64,000 nt of DNA, taken from contig NZ_JAQTLH010000003.1 of the NCBI RefSeq assembly GCF_028714975.1, forward strand, positions 182,735-246,734. The letters run 5' to 3'. The notes beneath the pieces were generated by a model. The model ran no database searches and was not told the DNA's origin. It saw only the letters and a program-made list of their open reading frames with translations. Numbering within the stretch: position 1 is the stretch's first letter; each line of letters begins with the position of its first letter. Below are positions 19,235 through 27,801 of this stretch, one piece after another. This stretch comes from Sulfurimonas sp. (lineage in GTDB: Bacteria; Campylobacterota; Campylobacteria; Campylobacterales; Sulfurimonadaceae). The position numbers and the translations under genes were made by a program.

Positions 19235-20443
19235 TTAACTATCTGAATTAAAAATATCTCTGGTATAGACTTTGGCTTTTACATCCGTAATTGCTTCACT
19301 TAGCCTATTTGCTACTATAACATCGCTTATCTTTTTAAACTCGTCCAAATCTTTTATTACTCTTGAGTTAAAAAAGTTATCCTCACTAAGTACGGGCTCA
19401 TAGATAACAACCTCTATTCCTTTTGCTTTTATGCGCTTCATAATCCCTTGAATGGCCGAACTTCTAAAATTATCACTTCCGCTTTTCATCACAAGCCTAT
19501 ATACACCGACTATCTTTGGTTTTTTCGCCAAAATACTATCTGCTATAAAATCTTTTCTCGTTGAGTTTGATTTTACAATCGCCTCTATCATATTTGAGGG
19601 CACATCTGCATAGTTTGCAAGAAGCTGTTTTGTATCTTTTGGCAAACAGTATCCGCCGTATCCAAAAGATGGGTTGTTATAATGCGTGCCTATACGCGGG
19701 TCAAGTCCGACACCCTCTATGATTTGCTTGGTATCAAGTCCATGGCTTTGCGCATAGCTATCCAGTTCGTTAAAGTAAGCTACTCTCATAGCAAGATATG
19801 TATTTGCAAAAAGTTTTATCGCCTCTGCTTCAGTTGAGTCCGTAAAAAGAATCGGGATATCTTTTTTAATCGCCCCTTGTGCCAACAAGTTTGCAAACAC
19901 GCTCGCTCGCTCACTCTGCTCTCCTACGACAATTCTGCTTGGATAAAGGTTATCATGAAGTGCAAGCCCCTCTCTTAAAAACTCCGGTGAGAAAATTATG
20001 TTATCCGTAGCGAATTTTTCTCTTAGAGTTTTTGTATACCCCACGGGAATAGTCGATTTTATAACCATTACCGCATCAGGATTTATACTCAAAACATCGG
20101 CAACAACAAACTCTATGCTTTTTGTGTTAAAGTAGTTTGTTTGCGGATCATAATCAGTAGGAGTCGCTATGATGACATACTCAGCCCCGCCGTAAGCTTC
20201 AACTTTATCAAGCGTTGCTTTGAAGCTTGAGCTTAATGTTGAATTTTGAATATTTAATTTTGAATTGTTTTTTAGATTTGTTAAGTATTCTTGAATCTCA
20301 TTATCTTCTATGGGCGAAATACCTTTATTTATCATCTCCACTTTTTGCGGGATGATATCTAGGGCTACGACTTCATTGTGCCCGGATAAAAGTATCCCGT
20401 TGCTAAGTCCCACATATCCTGTCCCTGCTATAGCTATTTTCAT
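19235..20443 (-). CDS. ugd: UDP-glucose/GDP-mannose-type nucleotide-sugar 6-dehydrogenase
   Basis: This 402-residue protein has [27 protein letters not shown] near residue 150 and the catalytic Cys in [14 protein letters not shown] near 253. It performs the four-electron NAD-dependent oxidation of a nucleotide sugar, most likely UDP-glucose to UDP-glucuronate. The pairing with the 4-epimerase 9 bases downstream supports this. It is the first gene of the polysaccharide run, and the 143 bases in front of it are the best place for a promoter. Confidence 0.9.
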   Translation of the reverse strand: MKIAIAGTGYVGLSNGILLSGHNEVVALDIIPQKVEMINKGISPIEDNEIQEYLTNLKNNSKLNIQNSTLSSSFKATLDKVEAYGGAEYVIIATPTDYDPQTNYFNTKSIEFVVADVLSINPDAVMVIKSTIPVGYTKTLREKFATDNIIFSPEFLREGLALHDNLYPSRIVVGEQSERASVFANLLAQGAIKKDIPILFTDSTEAEAIKLFANTYLAMRVAYFNELDSYAQSHGLDTKQIIEGVGLDPRIGTHYNNPSFGYGGYCLPKDTKQLLANYADVPSNMIEAIVKSNSTRKDFIADSILAKKPKIVGVYRLVMKSGSDNFRSSAIQGIMKRIKAKGIEVVIYEPVLSEDNFFNSRVIKDLDEFKKISDVIVANRLSEAITDVKAKVYTRDIFNSDS

Positions 20444-20519
20444 ACTTGTTTTTTAACTCCGTTTGTATAATGATTTGGCTTTTTACAAAAAAATTTATTA
20501 GTTTTACAATTAATGATTT

Positions 20520-20531
20520 ATTTTATCTAAA
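20520..20531 (-). promoter_or_regulatory. Candidate -10 region for ugd and the polysaccharide genes
   Basis: On the minus strand TTTAGATAAAAT lies 77 bases before the ugd start, in an AT-rich gap. It resembles the TTTAGATATAAT sequences in front of murA, purL and rimO in this window. No clear -35 is seen, as is usual in this group. A second -10-like TTATACAA lies closer to ugd. Confidence 0.4.
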
Positions 20532-20586
20532 TTATTCTATTTTGGGTAGCAGAGTTTTTTAAGTAAAATCTATTTTTTTATCTACT

Positions 20587-21387
20587 TTATCGGTTTTGTA
20601 TCTCTTTTTGATTTGTCAGCTGTTGAAGATAATTTGAGATATTTATCAATGAAAATGTAACTAAAAATATCATAAGTCCGGGGAAGAAGCTAACCCACCA
20701 CGCAATCTCTACGACATCCTTGCCGCTGCTTAGTATCGTACCCCAGCTCATCTGAGGCGCTACGATTCCAAGACCCAAAAAGCTAAGTCCGGATTCCGCA
20801 AGTATAGCTCCGCCTACTCCAAAAGTAAAACTGACAAAGTATATAGGAGCCAAAAGAGGAGCGTAATACTTGAAAAGTATCTTTAGCTTACCAACTTTTG
20901 CAATATTTAGTATCTTTATGTACGGCTGTGATGTTATCCCAAAACTCTCTGAACGGATAAGCCTTGCCGTCGTCATCCAACCCGTTACGGATATGATAAC
21001 AATCAAAACCAAAGCCGAAGCGTTTACATAACTAACGAGTGCAAGAAGTAGAAAAAATGTCGGAAATGTTAAAAAGAGATCCACTAAAACGACAAAACCT
21101 TTATCTATATTTCCTCGAAAATATCCAGCCATTGAACCCAAAATCAGTCCGATAACCGAAGCTATAAAAGCGCTTCCCACACCGATAATAAGAGAAACTT
21201 TTCCGCCTTCGATAAGCCGTGCCAAGATATCTCTGCCGAGTCTGTCCGTACCCAGCAAATGTTCCATTGACGGTGAAACTAAAATAGAACCGCTATCTAG
21301 CGCATATGCATCTACCGAATAAAAAACAGAGCCGAAAAAAGAAAAAAGAGAGACAAAAACAAGTATAAAAAGACTGGATTTCGGCAT
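20587..21387 (-). CDS. DppC/OppC-type ABC transporter permease
   Basis: This 266-residue inner-membrane protein has the family segment LLGTDRLGRDILARLI near residue 44, five to six hydrophobic helices and the ATPase-contact EAA loop (GGAILAESGLSFLGLG near 189). DppC-type permeases import peptides or nickel together with a DppB partner, two ATPases and a binding protein. None of those is in the window, so its partners are elsewhere. It starts 6 bases after flgK ends and is probably cotranscribed with the flagellar genes. Confidence 0.85.
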   Translation of the reverse strand: MPKSSLFILVFVSLFSFFGSVFYSVDAYALDSGSILVSPSMEHLLGTDRLGRDILARLIEGGKVSLIIGVGSAFIASVIGLILGSMAGYFRGNIDKGFVVLVDLFLTFPTFFLLLALVSYVNASALVLIVIISVTGWMTTARLIRSESFGITSQPYIKILNIAKVGKLKILFKYYAPLLAPIYFVSFTFGVGGAILAESGLSFLGLGIVAPQMSWGTILSSGKDVVEIAWWVSFFPGLMIFLVTFSLINISNYLQQLTNQKEIQNR

Positions 21388-21393
21388 TTACGA

Positions 21394-23277
21394 TTACTGC
21401 TTAAGCCCAAGAAGCGTCTGCATCATCTGATCCACGGTTGTAATGATTTTTGAAGCAGCCCCGTAAGATGTCTGATATTTAATCAAGTTTGTAAGCTCCT
21501 CGTCAATACTTACTTTTGAGACGGAAGAGTACTCTAACTTGGTTGCATTAAACTGGGCAGTCACTGTCTGATTACTTAAAACTGCATCATTTGTAATTAC
21601 ACCGACTTCCGTTGCAACGACATCAAACATACCGTACATTGTAGAGTTATAAACTGCATTGCCGACACTAAAATCATATGTCTCAAATTGCTGCTGAATC
21701 ATATCTAACGCTAAAGTGTTATCCCCTGTTGCCGGAATTTTCCCTGCTGTTATATTTGTAGGGTTGTCTCTTAGTTTATAATTTAAATTTATATTTTTTG
21801 CACTATCTCCGTCAAAAAAATTATTCATCCCCAATGCACCCGCAAAATTTGAACCGGAATTAAAGTCATTGCTTGTAAGTTTATCTTCTATAGAAAAAGA
21901 GTAACCTTTTGCTGCAGATGAAGCATCCATAACAAACTCTACCGCATTTTTTCCGTCTGGGTATGTTGCCCAATTATACTCAATATAATTATCTATATCA
22001 TTATTTGCATTGCCGTCGCTATTATCATCACTCTGCGCTTCAATTTGACCTTGAATTGAGTTAGAACCGGCAACTCCCGACATGGATGTCTTAGAATCAA
22101 TATTAATAGTTCTTCTTGCGGCTACATTCCCGTCTATATCATAGATAAGAATATCAAACGACCCAGCTTTTAAATTTAAGGAGGTGTTTAAAAGAGGTGC
22201 TGCCTCTTCAAAATCTACTGTTTTTGATTCCATTCTAGTTGTATGGCTAGAAGCATAAATATTATTAGTCGACTCTATAAGTGTTGCCGCAAAAGCATCC
22301 ATCTGATCTATAACTTTTTGTAAAGTGCCGTTACTGGGAACACCTGCCGAATTATCACTAATCTCATTACCTCTAAGAGCTAAAATGGCACCTATTTTAC
22401 CACTAGTTATACTCTTATCCATAGGTATTAAAACAGCGTCTTGTCTCTCATAAGAGAGCTCGTAAAATCCGTTTGAATTGTTAGCGCTTGAGATATGAAT
22501 AGGATGAAAAGTCCCACCGTCAACTATGTTAAATCCGTTTACACTTAATGTATAACTTCCCGAATTTTCATTTGATGAACTGTCTACACTCATATTTGAT
22601 TCTATTTGACCGTTTATAGCATTTGAACCGATAAGTTTTGAAAGATTTAATTCAATAGAGTTTCTTTTATCTCTTAAATCGTTTGCCGTAAATGCCCCGC
22701 CGGCTTCTGCAGTTGAAATCGAAATATTTATTTGTGAAAGCTCTTTAGCAAGTACATTTACTTCGCTTACGCTTGTTTGGAGCTGTTCATTTAAGCTCGA
22801 TTGAAGCGTCATAATTTTATTTTGAGTAGTGCTTATACTTCCTGTGAGAGTCTCTGCTTGTTTTGCAAGGGCAAGCTTAATAGCATCATTATCCGGGTTA
22901 TCCGAAAACGACTGCCACATTTTGTAATACTCTTTTAAATTCGACTTTATCCCGACTTCATCTATTTCAGGAAAGTAAGTTGAAATCTCTTCTAAAGTAG
23001 ATTGTGTAAAATCTGAATACTCTTTATCGGCGGACAAATCCGTATATCTATCATATATAAAATTATCAAAAATTCTAGCGATATCCATTACGGAAGTACC
23101 GTTTCCTATATTTCCGGTAGCCGAGTAAACCGGTGTAGAAGCTGCCGTCACAACTCTTTGTCTGGTATACCCTTCGCTCTCTGCATTTGTTATATTATGA
23201 CTGGTAGTACTCACACCCAACTGTGCGGCAGACAGCCCGCTATAACCGATATTTAATGTATTGAAAATAGATCCCAT
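21394..23277 (-). CDS. flgK: Flagellar hook-associated protein 1 FlgK
   Basis: This 627-residue protein has the N-terminal axial-protein motif NIGYSGLSAAQLGVSTTSHNIT and the C-terminal helix ending SYGAASKIITTVDQMMQTLLGLKQ that together form the D0 domain. The long middle is Ser/Asn rich, as expected for the exposed hook-filament junction domains. FlgK links hook and filament and leaves by the flagellar export apparatus with help from FlgN. The FlgN-like gene lies immediately upstream, 1 base away. No Sec signal is present, as expected. Confidence 0.93.
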   Translation of the reverse strand: MGSIFNTLNIGYSGLSAAQLGVSTTSHNITNAESEGYTRQRVVTAASTPVYSATGNIGNGTSVMDIARIFDNFIYDRYTDLSADKEYSDFTQSTLEEISTYFPEIDEVGIKSNLKEYYKMWQSFSDNPDNDAIKLALAKQAETLTGSISTTQNKIMTLQSSLNEQLQTSVSEVNVLAKELSQINISISTAEAGGAFTANDLRDKRNSIELNLSKLIGSNAINGQIESNMSVDSSSNENSGSYTLSVNGFNIVDGGTFHPIHISSANNSNGFYELSYERQDAVLIPMDKSITSGKIGAILALRGNEISDNSAGVPSNGTLQKVIDQMDAFAATLIESTNNIYASSHTTRMESKTVDFEEAAPLLNTSLNLKAGSFDILIYDIDGNVAARRTINIDSKTSMSGVAGSNSIQGQIEAQSDDNSDGNANNDIDNYIEYNWATYPDGKNAVEFVMDASSAAKGYSFSIEDKLTSNDFNSGSNFAGALGMNNFFDGDSAKNINLNYKLRDNPTNITAGKIPATGDNTLALDMIQQQFETYDFSVGNAVYNSTMYGMFDVVATEVGVITNDAVLSNQTVTAQFNATKLEYSSVSKVSIDEELTNLIKYQTSYGAASKIITTVDQMMQTLLGLKQ

Positions 23278-23278
23278 C

Positions 23279-23707
23279 TTACACTCTCACTTTTAAGATT
23301 GCAGACTCTTTTGAAGCAACTTTATTATAACCCTGCATCTCCGTCGGGATTAACCTTTCTAAAAATGTATTGTATAAATTGCTCACGGCTAACACCATTC
23401 TCGCATAACGTCTATTTACTTCACGAAGATTTGACAACTCGACTTTGAGCTCACTCAGATAAGCATGCTGCTCTTCATTTAACAGTTTGGGTAAATCCAC
23501 ATTTGGATTTAAGCTAACAAGAGACGAGATCTCATGATCTATCATAGCTTTTTTAGATTCGAAGCTTTTTAACTTCTCCTCTTTGAGTTTTAATCTTTCA
23601 AATTGAGGATTATGGTTCGCTACTTTTATATCTTCTACATCCGACTCTGTAATTTTAATTAAATCTCTTAGGTCGTTTAATGCACCTTGTAAATGGTAAG
23701 ACAGCAT
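23279..23707 (-). CDS. flgN: FlgN-like flagellar export chaperone
   Basis: This 142-residue all-helical protein has long charged heptad-like stretches (residues 1-60 and 75-115) and no membrane segment. Sequence and position between flgM and flgK fit the FlgN family, which binds FlgK and FlgL before export. The family is weakly conserved, so the call leans on gene order. It begins 28 bases after flgM ends. Confidence 0.7.
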   Translation of the reverse strand: MLSYHLQGALNDLRDLIKITESDVEDIKVANHNPQFERLKLKEEKLKSFESKKAMIDHEISSLVSLNPNVDLPKLLNEEQHAYLSELKVELSNLREVNRRYARMVLAVSNLYNTFLERLIPTEMQGYNKVASKESAILKVRV

Positions 23708-23735
23708 AATTTAATCCTCATTGTTTGTTTTAAAA

Positions 23736-23945
23736 CTACAATAACTCTTCGGCTATCTTCTGTGAAAGAGCTTGTAGATTTATTTTATATTCGCCGGATT
23801 CAAGAGCACTTTTTATCTCTTCAATCTTACTCGTATCACCCTGCTTGGAGACAGTCGCTCCGCCTTTTTGTGAAACTTCCTTGCTTTCGCCAAAATTACT
23901 AGCGTATGCACTGCGAATGCCTGCACTACTTAATTGTGAAATCAT
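23736..23945 (-). CDS. flgM: FlgM-type anti-sigma-28 factor
   Basis: This 69-residue protein has the FlgM C-terminal pattern KIEEIKSALESGEYKINLQALSQKIAEELL, the helix pair that binds sigma-28 (FliA). The N-terminus is polar and probably disordered. FlgM holds back late flagellar genes until it is exported through the finished hook. A TATGACGATATAG sequence (minus strand, near 23992-24000) upstream resembles the CGATAT -10 used by sigma-28 in Campylobacter, but the -35 match is weak. RBS AAGGAT precedes the ATG. Confidence 0.83.
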   Translation of the reverse strand: MISQLSSAGIRSAYASNFGESKEVSQKGGATVSKQGDTSKIEEIKSALESGEYKINLQALSQKIAEELL

Positions 23946-24015
23946 AACTTATCCTTTTTTCTATCTCTAATGAGAATAATTCTATTTAACTATATCGTCA
24001 TAAAGAAGAAAAATA

Positions 24016-24318
24016 TTAGCTTTTTTGACTCAAAAAATCATAAAGCATTTGAGAAAATCCAAACCCGCCGGCACTTGCTTTTGCAAGCTCTTCTCTATAC
24101 ATAGATTTATATACTTTGTCACCCGGATCTTTAGCCTGTGAAAAAATATTTTTCTCATCCTGCATCGCATTATCCATCAACATTTTAAGGATAATTGATT
24201 CAAAAGCGTCAGTTTGCTTTCTTAACTCTGCATTATCGGCTTTAGCATCAATTTTGGGAATTTGATGTTGCTGCGACATAAATGTAGCTTGTAAATTTAC
24301 AGAATTTGCGCCGTACAT
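24016..24318 (-). CDS. flgJ: Rod-binding protein, short FlgJ
   Basis: This 100-residue protein matches only the N-terminal rod-binding domain of FlgJ (ADNAELRKQTDAFESIILKMLMDNA, then DPGDKVYKSMYREELA). The C-terminal glucosaminidase domain of enteric FlgJ is missing, which is normal for many Campylobacterota; the muramidase is then a separate protein. It acts in the periplasm as a cap for rod assembly. It abuts flgI with a 1-base overlap. Confidence 0.83.
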   Translation of the reverse strand: MYGANSVNLQATFMSQQHQIPKIDAKADNAELRKQTDAFESIILKMLMDNAMQDEKNIFSQAKDPGDKVYKSMYREELAKASAGGFGFSQMLYDFLSQKS

Positions 24319-25364
24319 TATATTAACTTCAGCTCTGCAGAGATGCTTCCCGCACTCTTCATCGCTTCTAAAATTGAGATAATATCTTTTGGCGTTGCTC
24401 CAAGTTTTTGCAAAGAACGAACTAAATTTGCAACGGTCGTAGTGCCTGTTTTTGTATAAAGCTCATTTTCATTTACCCCGATTACCATATTGTCATCCAC
24501 AACCCTTGAACCTGCAGGTTTACTCAGCTCATCTTGTTCCGTAATCTTGATTGTTATTCCTCCGTGCGTCATAACAATCGGTTTTATCGTTATTCCTACA
24601 CCCGAAATTATAGTTCCTGTTCTCTCGTTTATAACAATCTTATCATCTACGCTATAGTCCATATTCATATCTTGAACTTCTGCTAAAAACTCTACCATAC
24701 TTTTGTTTTGCGGCTTTTTTAGTTTTACTGTTCTAGAATCCATAGCTACCGCAACTTGCGTACTATAAAACTCATTCAACACTTTTTGAATACTTACGCT
24801 GTTTTTAAAATTTGCGTCTTTTAAAGATAATGTAACAAACTCTTGATTATAAAGATCAATATTTATTTCTCTCTCCACTACTCCGCCGTCATAAATAAGT
24901 CCTGCCGTCTGATGAGATTCACCTCCTGCACCTTTTCCTTTTTTACCGCCTACGGTTATGGCACCTTGAGCCAAAGCATAAATCTTTCCGTCCACCCCTT
25001 TAAGCGGTGTCATAAGAAGCGTCCCGCCCTCTAAAGATTTAGCATCGCCTATGGATGAGACCGTAATATTCATCTTGTCACCCTGCCTTGCAAACGGAGC
25101 GAGCTCTGCTGTAACAACGACTGCAGCGACATTTTTTGATTTTATATCTACGGATTTCATATCTATATTCATAGCTTTTAACATATTTGCTATTGATTGA
25201 AGGGTGAATTTTGAAGTCGTACCATCGCCTGTTTTTTCAAGACCGACAACTAGAGAATAACCGATAAGATGGTTATCTCTCACTCCGACGATATTAGCGA
25301 CATCGCTTATTTTAGCGGCGTGAACAGTTGCAATAGTAAGTAAAAATAGAATAAATTTTTTCAT
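24318..25364 (-). CDS. flgI: Flagellar P-ring protein FlgI
   Basis: This 348-residue protein has a Sec signal peptide (KKFILFLLTIATVHAA) and the conserved start KISDVANIVGVRDNHLIGYSLVVGLEKTGDGT, then VVVTAELAPFARQGD and the GTIISG motif near residue 252. It forms the P-ring around the flagellar rod in the peptidoglycan layer. I place the start at the ATG at 25364, seven bases after AAGGA, rather than the in-frame TTG at 25370. It is the first gene behind a sigma-54-type promoter. Confidence 0.93.
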   Translation of the reverse strand: MKKFILFLLTIATVHAAKISDVANIVGVRDNHLIGYSLVVGLEKTGDGTTSKFTLQSIANMLKAMNIDMKSVDIKSKNVAAVVVTAELAPFARQGDKMNITVSSIGDAKSLEGGTLLMTPLKGVDGKIYALAQGAITVGGKKGKGAGGESHQTAGLIYDGGVVEREINIDLYNQEFVTLSLKDANFKNSVSIQKVLNEFYSTQVAVAMDSRTVKLKKPQNKSMVEFLAEVQDMNMDYSVDDKIVINERTGTIISGVGITIKPIVMTHGGITIKITEQDELSKPAGSRVVDDNMVIGVNENELYTKTGTTTVANLVRSLQKLGATPKDIISILEAMKSAGSISAELKLI

Positions 25365-25390
25365 CGCCAATCCTTAAACTAGCGATATTA

Positions 25391-25407
25391 AGCAAACTCT
25401 ATTCCAC
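25391..25407 (-). promoter_or_regulatory. Sigma-54-type promoter of the flgI-flgK operon
   Basis: The minus strand reads GTGGAATAGAGTTTGCT, with TGGAA as -24 and TTGCT as -12. The GG and GC dinucleotides are exactly 10 bases apart, as required by sigma-54. It lies in the short gap between rsmD and flgI, about 27 bases before the flgI start. Campylobacterota use RpoN with FlgR for rod, ring and hook genes, which matches. Confidence 0.75.
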
Positions 25408-25408
25408 T

Positions 25409-25999
25409 TTATTCATTCTCAAGATATGTAAGAGTCGTATTTCCAAATTTTTTAGATTTTTTTATACTAAATACGCCTATCTCGTTTGGTATTACAAGAG
25501 TACTCATATGTTCTATGATAATAAGTTTTACGCACTCTTTAGGCAGGGAAGCTATCATATCAATCATTTTATCGTATATATCTTCCATCCCCTCTCTTAT
25601 GCTAAAAGGCGGGTCAATATAAAAGTATGCCGCTTCGCCGCTTCTTTGCAGCGATTTTACGACACTTTTAATATTTACAAATGTATCGCCGCTGTAAACT
25701 TCGCATAAACTCGGATCGGTTTGAGCAATATTTTCTCTTAAAATCTTAAGTGCGTCATGGTCACGTTCCATAAAAATAATTCGTTTTGCACCGCGGCTAA
25801 GCGCTTCAAGACCGATGGAACCGCTTCCTGAAAAAAGTTCCACAAAAGTTGCGTCTATTATCTCAAATTGAATCGTATTGAAAAAAGACTCTAGCACTAT
25901 GGCTTTTGATGTTCTTGTCGTACTCTTTGAGGGAAGTTTTAAAATTTTATTTTTATATTTTCCGGATACTATTTTTTTGGTTATAGTTTTATTTTTCAT
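25409..25999 (-). CDS. rsmD: 16S rRNA (guanine966-N2)-methyltransferase
   Basis: This 196-residue protein has KIVSGKYKNKILKLPS at the N-terminus, the SAM loop FVELFSGSGSIGLEALSRGAK near residue 57 and the catalytic DPPF near 130. These define RsmD, which methylates G966 of 16S rRNA in the 30S subunit. Its start overlaps the unknown gene upstream by 11 bases, so the two are coupled. It has no link to the flagellar genes downstream apart from position. Confidence 0.9.
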   Translation of the reverse strand: MKNKTITKKIVSGKYKNKILKLPSKSTTRTSKAIVLESFFNTIQFEIIDATFVELFSGSGSIGLEALSRGAKRIIFMERDHDALKILRENIAQTDPSLCEVYSGDTFVNIKSVVKSLQRSGEAAYFYIDPPFSIREGMEDIYDKMIDMIASLPKECVKLIIIEHMSTLVIPNEIGVFSIKKSKKFGNTTLTYLENE

Positions 26000-26360
26000 A
26001 AAATGCCCGCACCGCCCTTAAAATATTTGCTTGATACTCTTTTGTCAATGACTCTATGCGTTTTTCCAAAATCTCAAAATCAAGTTTTTCATCATCGGCA
26101 AATTCGCTCTTTATATCTGTTTCATTTATACTTCCATATCTCTTCTCAAGAGCCAAAATAAGCTGAGATTTTGAAAACGGTTTAACCAAATCGGAATCTT
26201 TAGAGCTTGAGATATAAAAACATCTCTTATCGTTCATGCATTTGACATCTCGTAAGAGAATATCGCAATTTTTTACGGAACTAAGATGCTTACCCAAAAA
26301 AAGTTCCAATGATTTTTGCATAAGCGGCGACTTGCACTCAACAGCTACTCTCAAAAACAC
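25989..26360 (-). CDS. Hypothetical protein, coupled to rsmD
   Basis: I do not recognise this 123-residue protein. It begins FLRVAVECKSPLMQKSLELFL, is mixed alpha/beta by composition and ends in a charged helix (LEKRIESLTKEYQANILRAV). Three cysteines lie in the first half. There is no signal peptide or membrane segment. The 11-base overlap with rsmD suggests coupled translation and a possible role linked to ribosome or RNA function, but that is only inference. Confidence 0.6.
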   Translation of the reverse strand: MFLRVAVECKSPLMQKSLELFLGKHLSSVKNCDILLRDVKCMNDKRCFYISSSKDSDLVKPFSKSQLILALEKRYGSINETDIKSEFADDEKLDFEILEKRIESLTKEYQANILRAVRAFYEK

Positions 26361-26402
26361 TCCTTATACATTTTATTTATGCGAAAGTATAGCACATCAA
26401 CT

Positions 26403-27140
26403 TTATAGATATCTCTCTATGCTATATCTCAAATCTTCATCCAAATCTGCAATATTTAAAAGCACCCACTCCAAATATCCTCTGTCGTATATACTTATCT
26501 CTTCTATATAGCGACCGCTGTATTTGCCAAAATCAAACTTCTCTATCAGCACATTTTTAAGAGTAAGTTCGATTAACTCTTCATACGCTTTTATATCTAA
26601 AAGATACTCATACAAAAGTTTTACATGCACGGTGTCGCTAAATGCATTATGAGGTATAAATTCGCTCTCATTCATAACCTCGTTATATTTTAAAGCCTCT
26701 TTTTTCTCATTTTTGTAGAGCCTTAGTTCGTATCTTAAAAATTGAAGCGAAAAGTATTCACACTCGGGGATGAGATGTTTTGTAACCCTGAGCGTATCGA
26801 TGATTTTACCGTGCCAAACAAACCCGCATGCAAGAAGCATTTTGAGGTCAAAGTTTACATTATGGGCTATAATAGTTGAGCTTTCACGGTTATGTTCTTG
26901 CAAAAATTTCCACGCCTCGCTCTCTTTTAGTGCAGGCTTGCCTTTTATCATCTCGTTTGTGATGTGGTTAATGCTTGAAGCTTTTGAAGAGATTTTTTTG
27001 CCCTCATTTACAAGCTCATACTTTGAAAAAATCTCATTTTCGCCAATGCCGATTATACCGATGGAGCATATTTTATCGCTGCTCTCTAAACCCGTTGTCT
27101 CCACATCCAAAAATATTAACATTTTATGGGCATCACTCAT
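26403..27140 (-). CDS. DEDDh 3'-5' exonuclease (DnaQ-like)
   Basis: This 245-residue protein has ExoI LIFLDVETTGLE near residue 8, ExoII TIIAHNVNFDLKMLL near 92 and ExoIII HNAFSDTVHVKLLYEYL near 165, so the four acidic residues and the catalytic His of DEDDh nucleases are present. It could be a Pol III epsilon-like proofreader or a stand-alone nuclease. The C-terminal 60 residues (FGKYSGRYIEEISIYDRGYLEWVL) resemble the putative quorum-sensing-regulated DUF3820-type domain found after some DnaQ folds. It overlaps the upstream unknown gene by 8 bases. Confidence 0.8.
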   Translation of the reverse strand: MSDAHKMLIFLDVETTGLESSDKICSIGIIGIGENEIFSKYELVNEGKKISSKASSINHITNEMIKGKPALKESEAWKFLQEHNRESSTIIAHNVNFDLKMLLACGFVWHGKIIDTLRVTKHLIPECEYFSLQFLRYELRLYKNEKKEALKYNEVMNESEFIPHNAFSDTVHVKLLYEYLLDIKAYEELIELTLKNVLIEKFDFGKYSGRYIEEISIYDRGYLEWVLLNIADLDEDLRYSIERYL

Positions 27141-27561
27141 CTGTTTTAAAAGATTCTAACATTCCGTGATAATGTTCAAGCGTCATAAAACTTTTTTCAA
27201 ACCTAAAGCGGATTATAAACTCTACTATTTTATTTTTTAACTCTTCATCCACATTTTCGGCTTTTCCAAAATAGCCCAGAGAGATGTTTTTACTCTTCAC
27301 AACAGCATCTTTATCGTAGCCGATTGCCAATATCTGTAAATATTTGCCCTTTTTTATCTCGCCCAAACTATCATTTAGAAGTGATGCACCTGAGAGATTT
27401 ACGGCTTTGAAGTTAAAAATCTCGCCAAACTCTTCAACTTTTTGATTTATACCGAGTTCACCGTAAAGGTTTTGTAGTATTGCTAAATTATCTTTTCTTG
27501 CACGCTCATAACTAGAGATTTTATTTGTTAAATTTTTTAATCTATCTAAGGCTGAACTCAT
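27133..27561 (-). CDS. Hypothetical protein
   Basis: I do not recognise this 142-residue protein. It begins with a charged helix (ALDRLKNLTNKISSYERARKDN), has a central segment with several Gly and Ser residues and ends in a helical stretch (FIIRFRFEKSFMTLEHYHGML). There is no signal peptide or membrane helix. It is cotranscribed with the exonuclease gene downstream (8-base overlap). Its own upstream region carries structured repeat copy B. Confidence 0.55.
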   Translation of the reverse strand: MSSALDRLKNLTNKISSYERARKDNLAILQNLYGELGINQKVEEFGEIFNFKAVNLSGASLLNDSLGEIKKGKYLQILAIGYDKDAVVKSKNISLGYFGKAENVDEELKNKIVEFIIRFRFEKSFMTLEHYHGMLESFKTDE

Positions 27562-27610
27562 CGTTTTTCCTATGTTTACTTAAGTCATTATACCAAAAAC
27601 ACGAACTATT

Positions 27611-27621
27611 TTAGATATAAT
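27611..27621 (+). promoter_or_regulatory. Candidate promoter for murA
   Basis: TTAGATATAAT ends at 27621, with TATAAT at 27616-27621. It is about 180 bases before murA, so a transcript from here would carry structured repeat copy B in its leader. The same TTAGATATAAT occurs before purL and rimO. Confidence 0.45.
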
Positions 27622-27635
27622 TTCAAACTTTAAAT

Positions 27636-27777
27636 TTTTTGTAAAACTACAAGAATTTTCTGCCTTGCAAGAGGCAAGCTTTAGTGCCACAGCGGCAAGC
27701 GTAGTAAAATGGGCTTCGTGTACCCTCACTTTTGGGTATTGCTCATTTTGCGTGTAAATAGAGTTCTGTAAGAACTC
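27636..27777. repeat. Structured repeat family 2, copy B
   Basis: Hairpin 1 is TTTTTTGTA-AAAC-TACAAGAA (27636-27655), hairpin 2 GCCT/AGGC (27662-27675), the core AGCTTTAGTG...GCAAGCGTAG spans 27677-27704 (two changes from copy A), and the third stem AAAATGGGC/GCTCATTTT (27706-27749) holds an internal hairpin TACCC/GGGTA (27721-27739). A final hairpin GAGTTCT-GTA-AGAACTC is at 27761-27777. Copy B lies 24 bases upstream of murA. Confidence 0.82.
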
Positions 27778-27801
27778 TTCTATAAAAATAAAAAGATAAA
27801 T

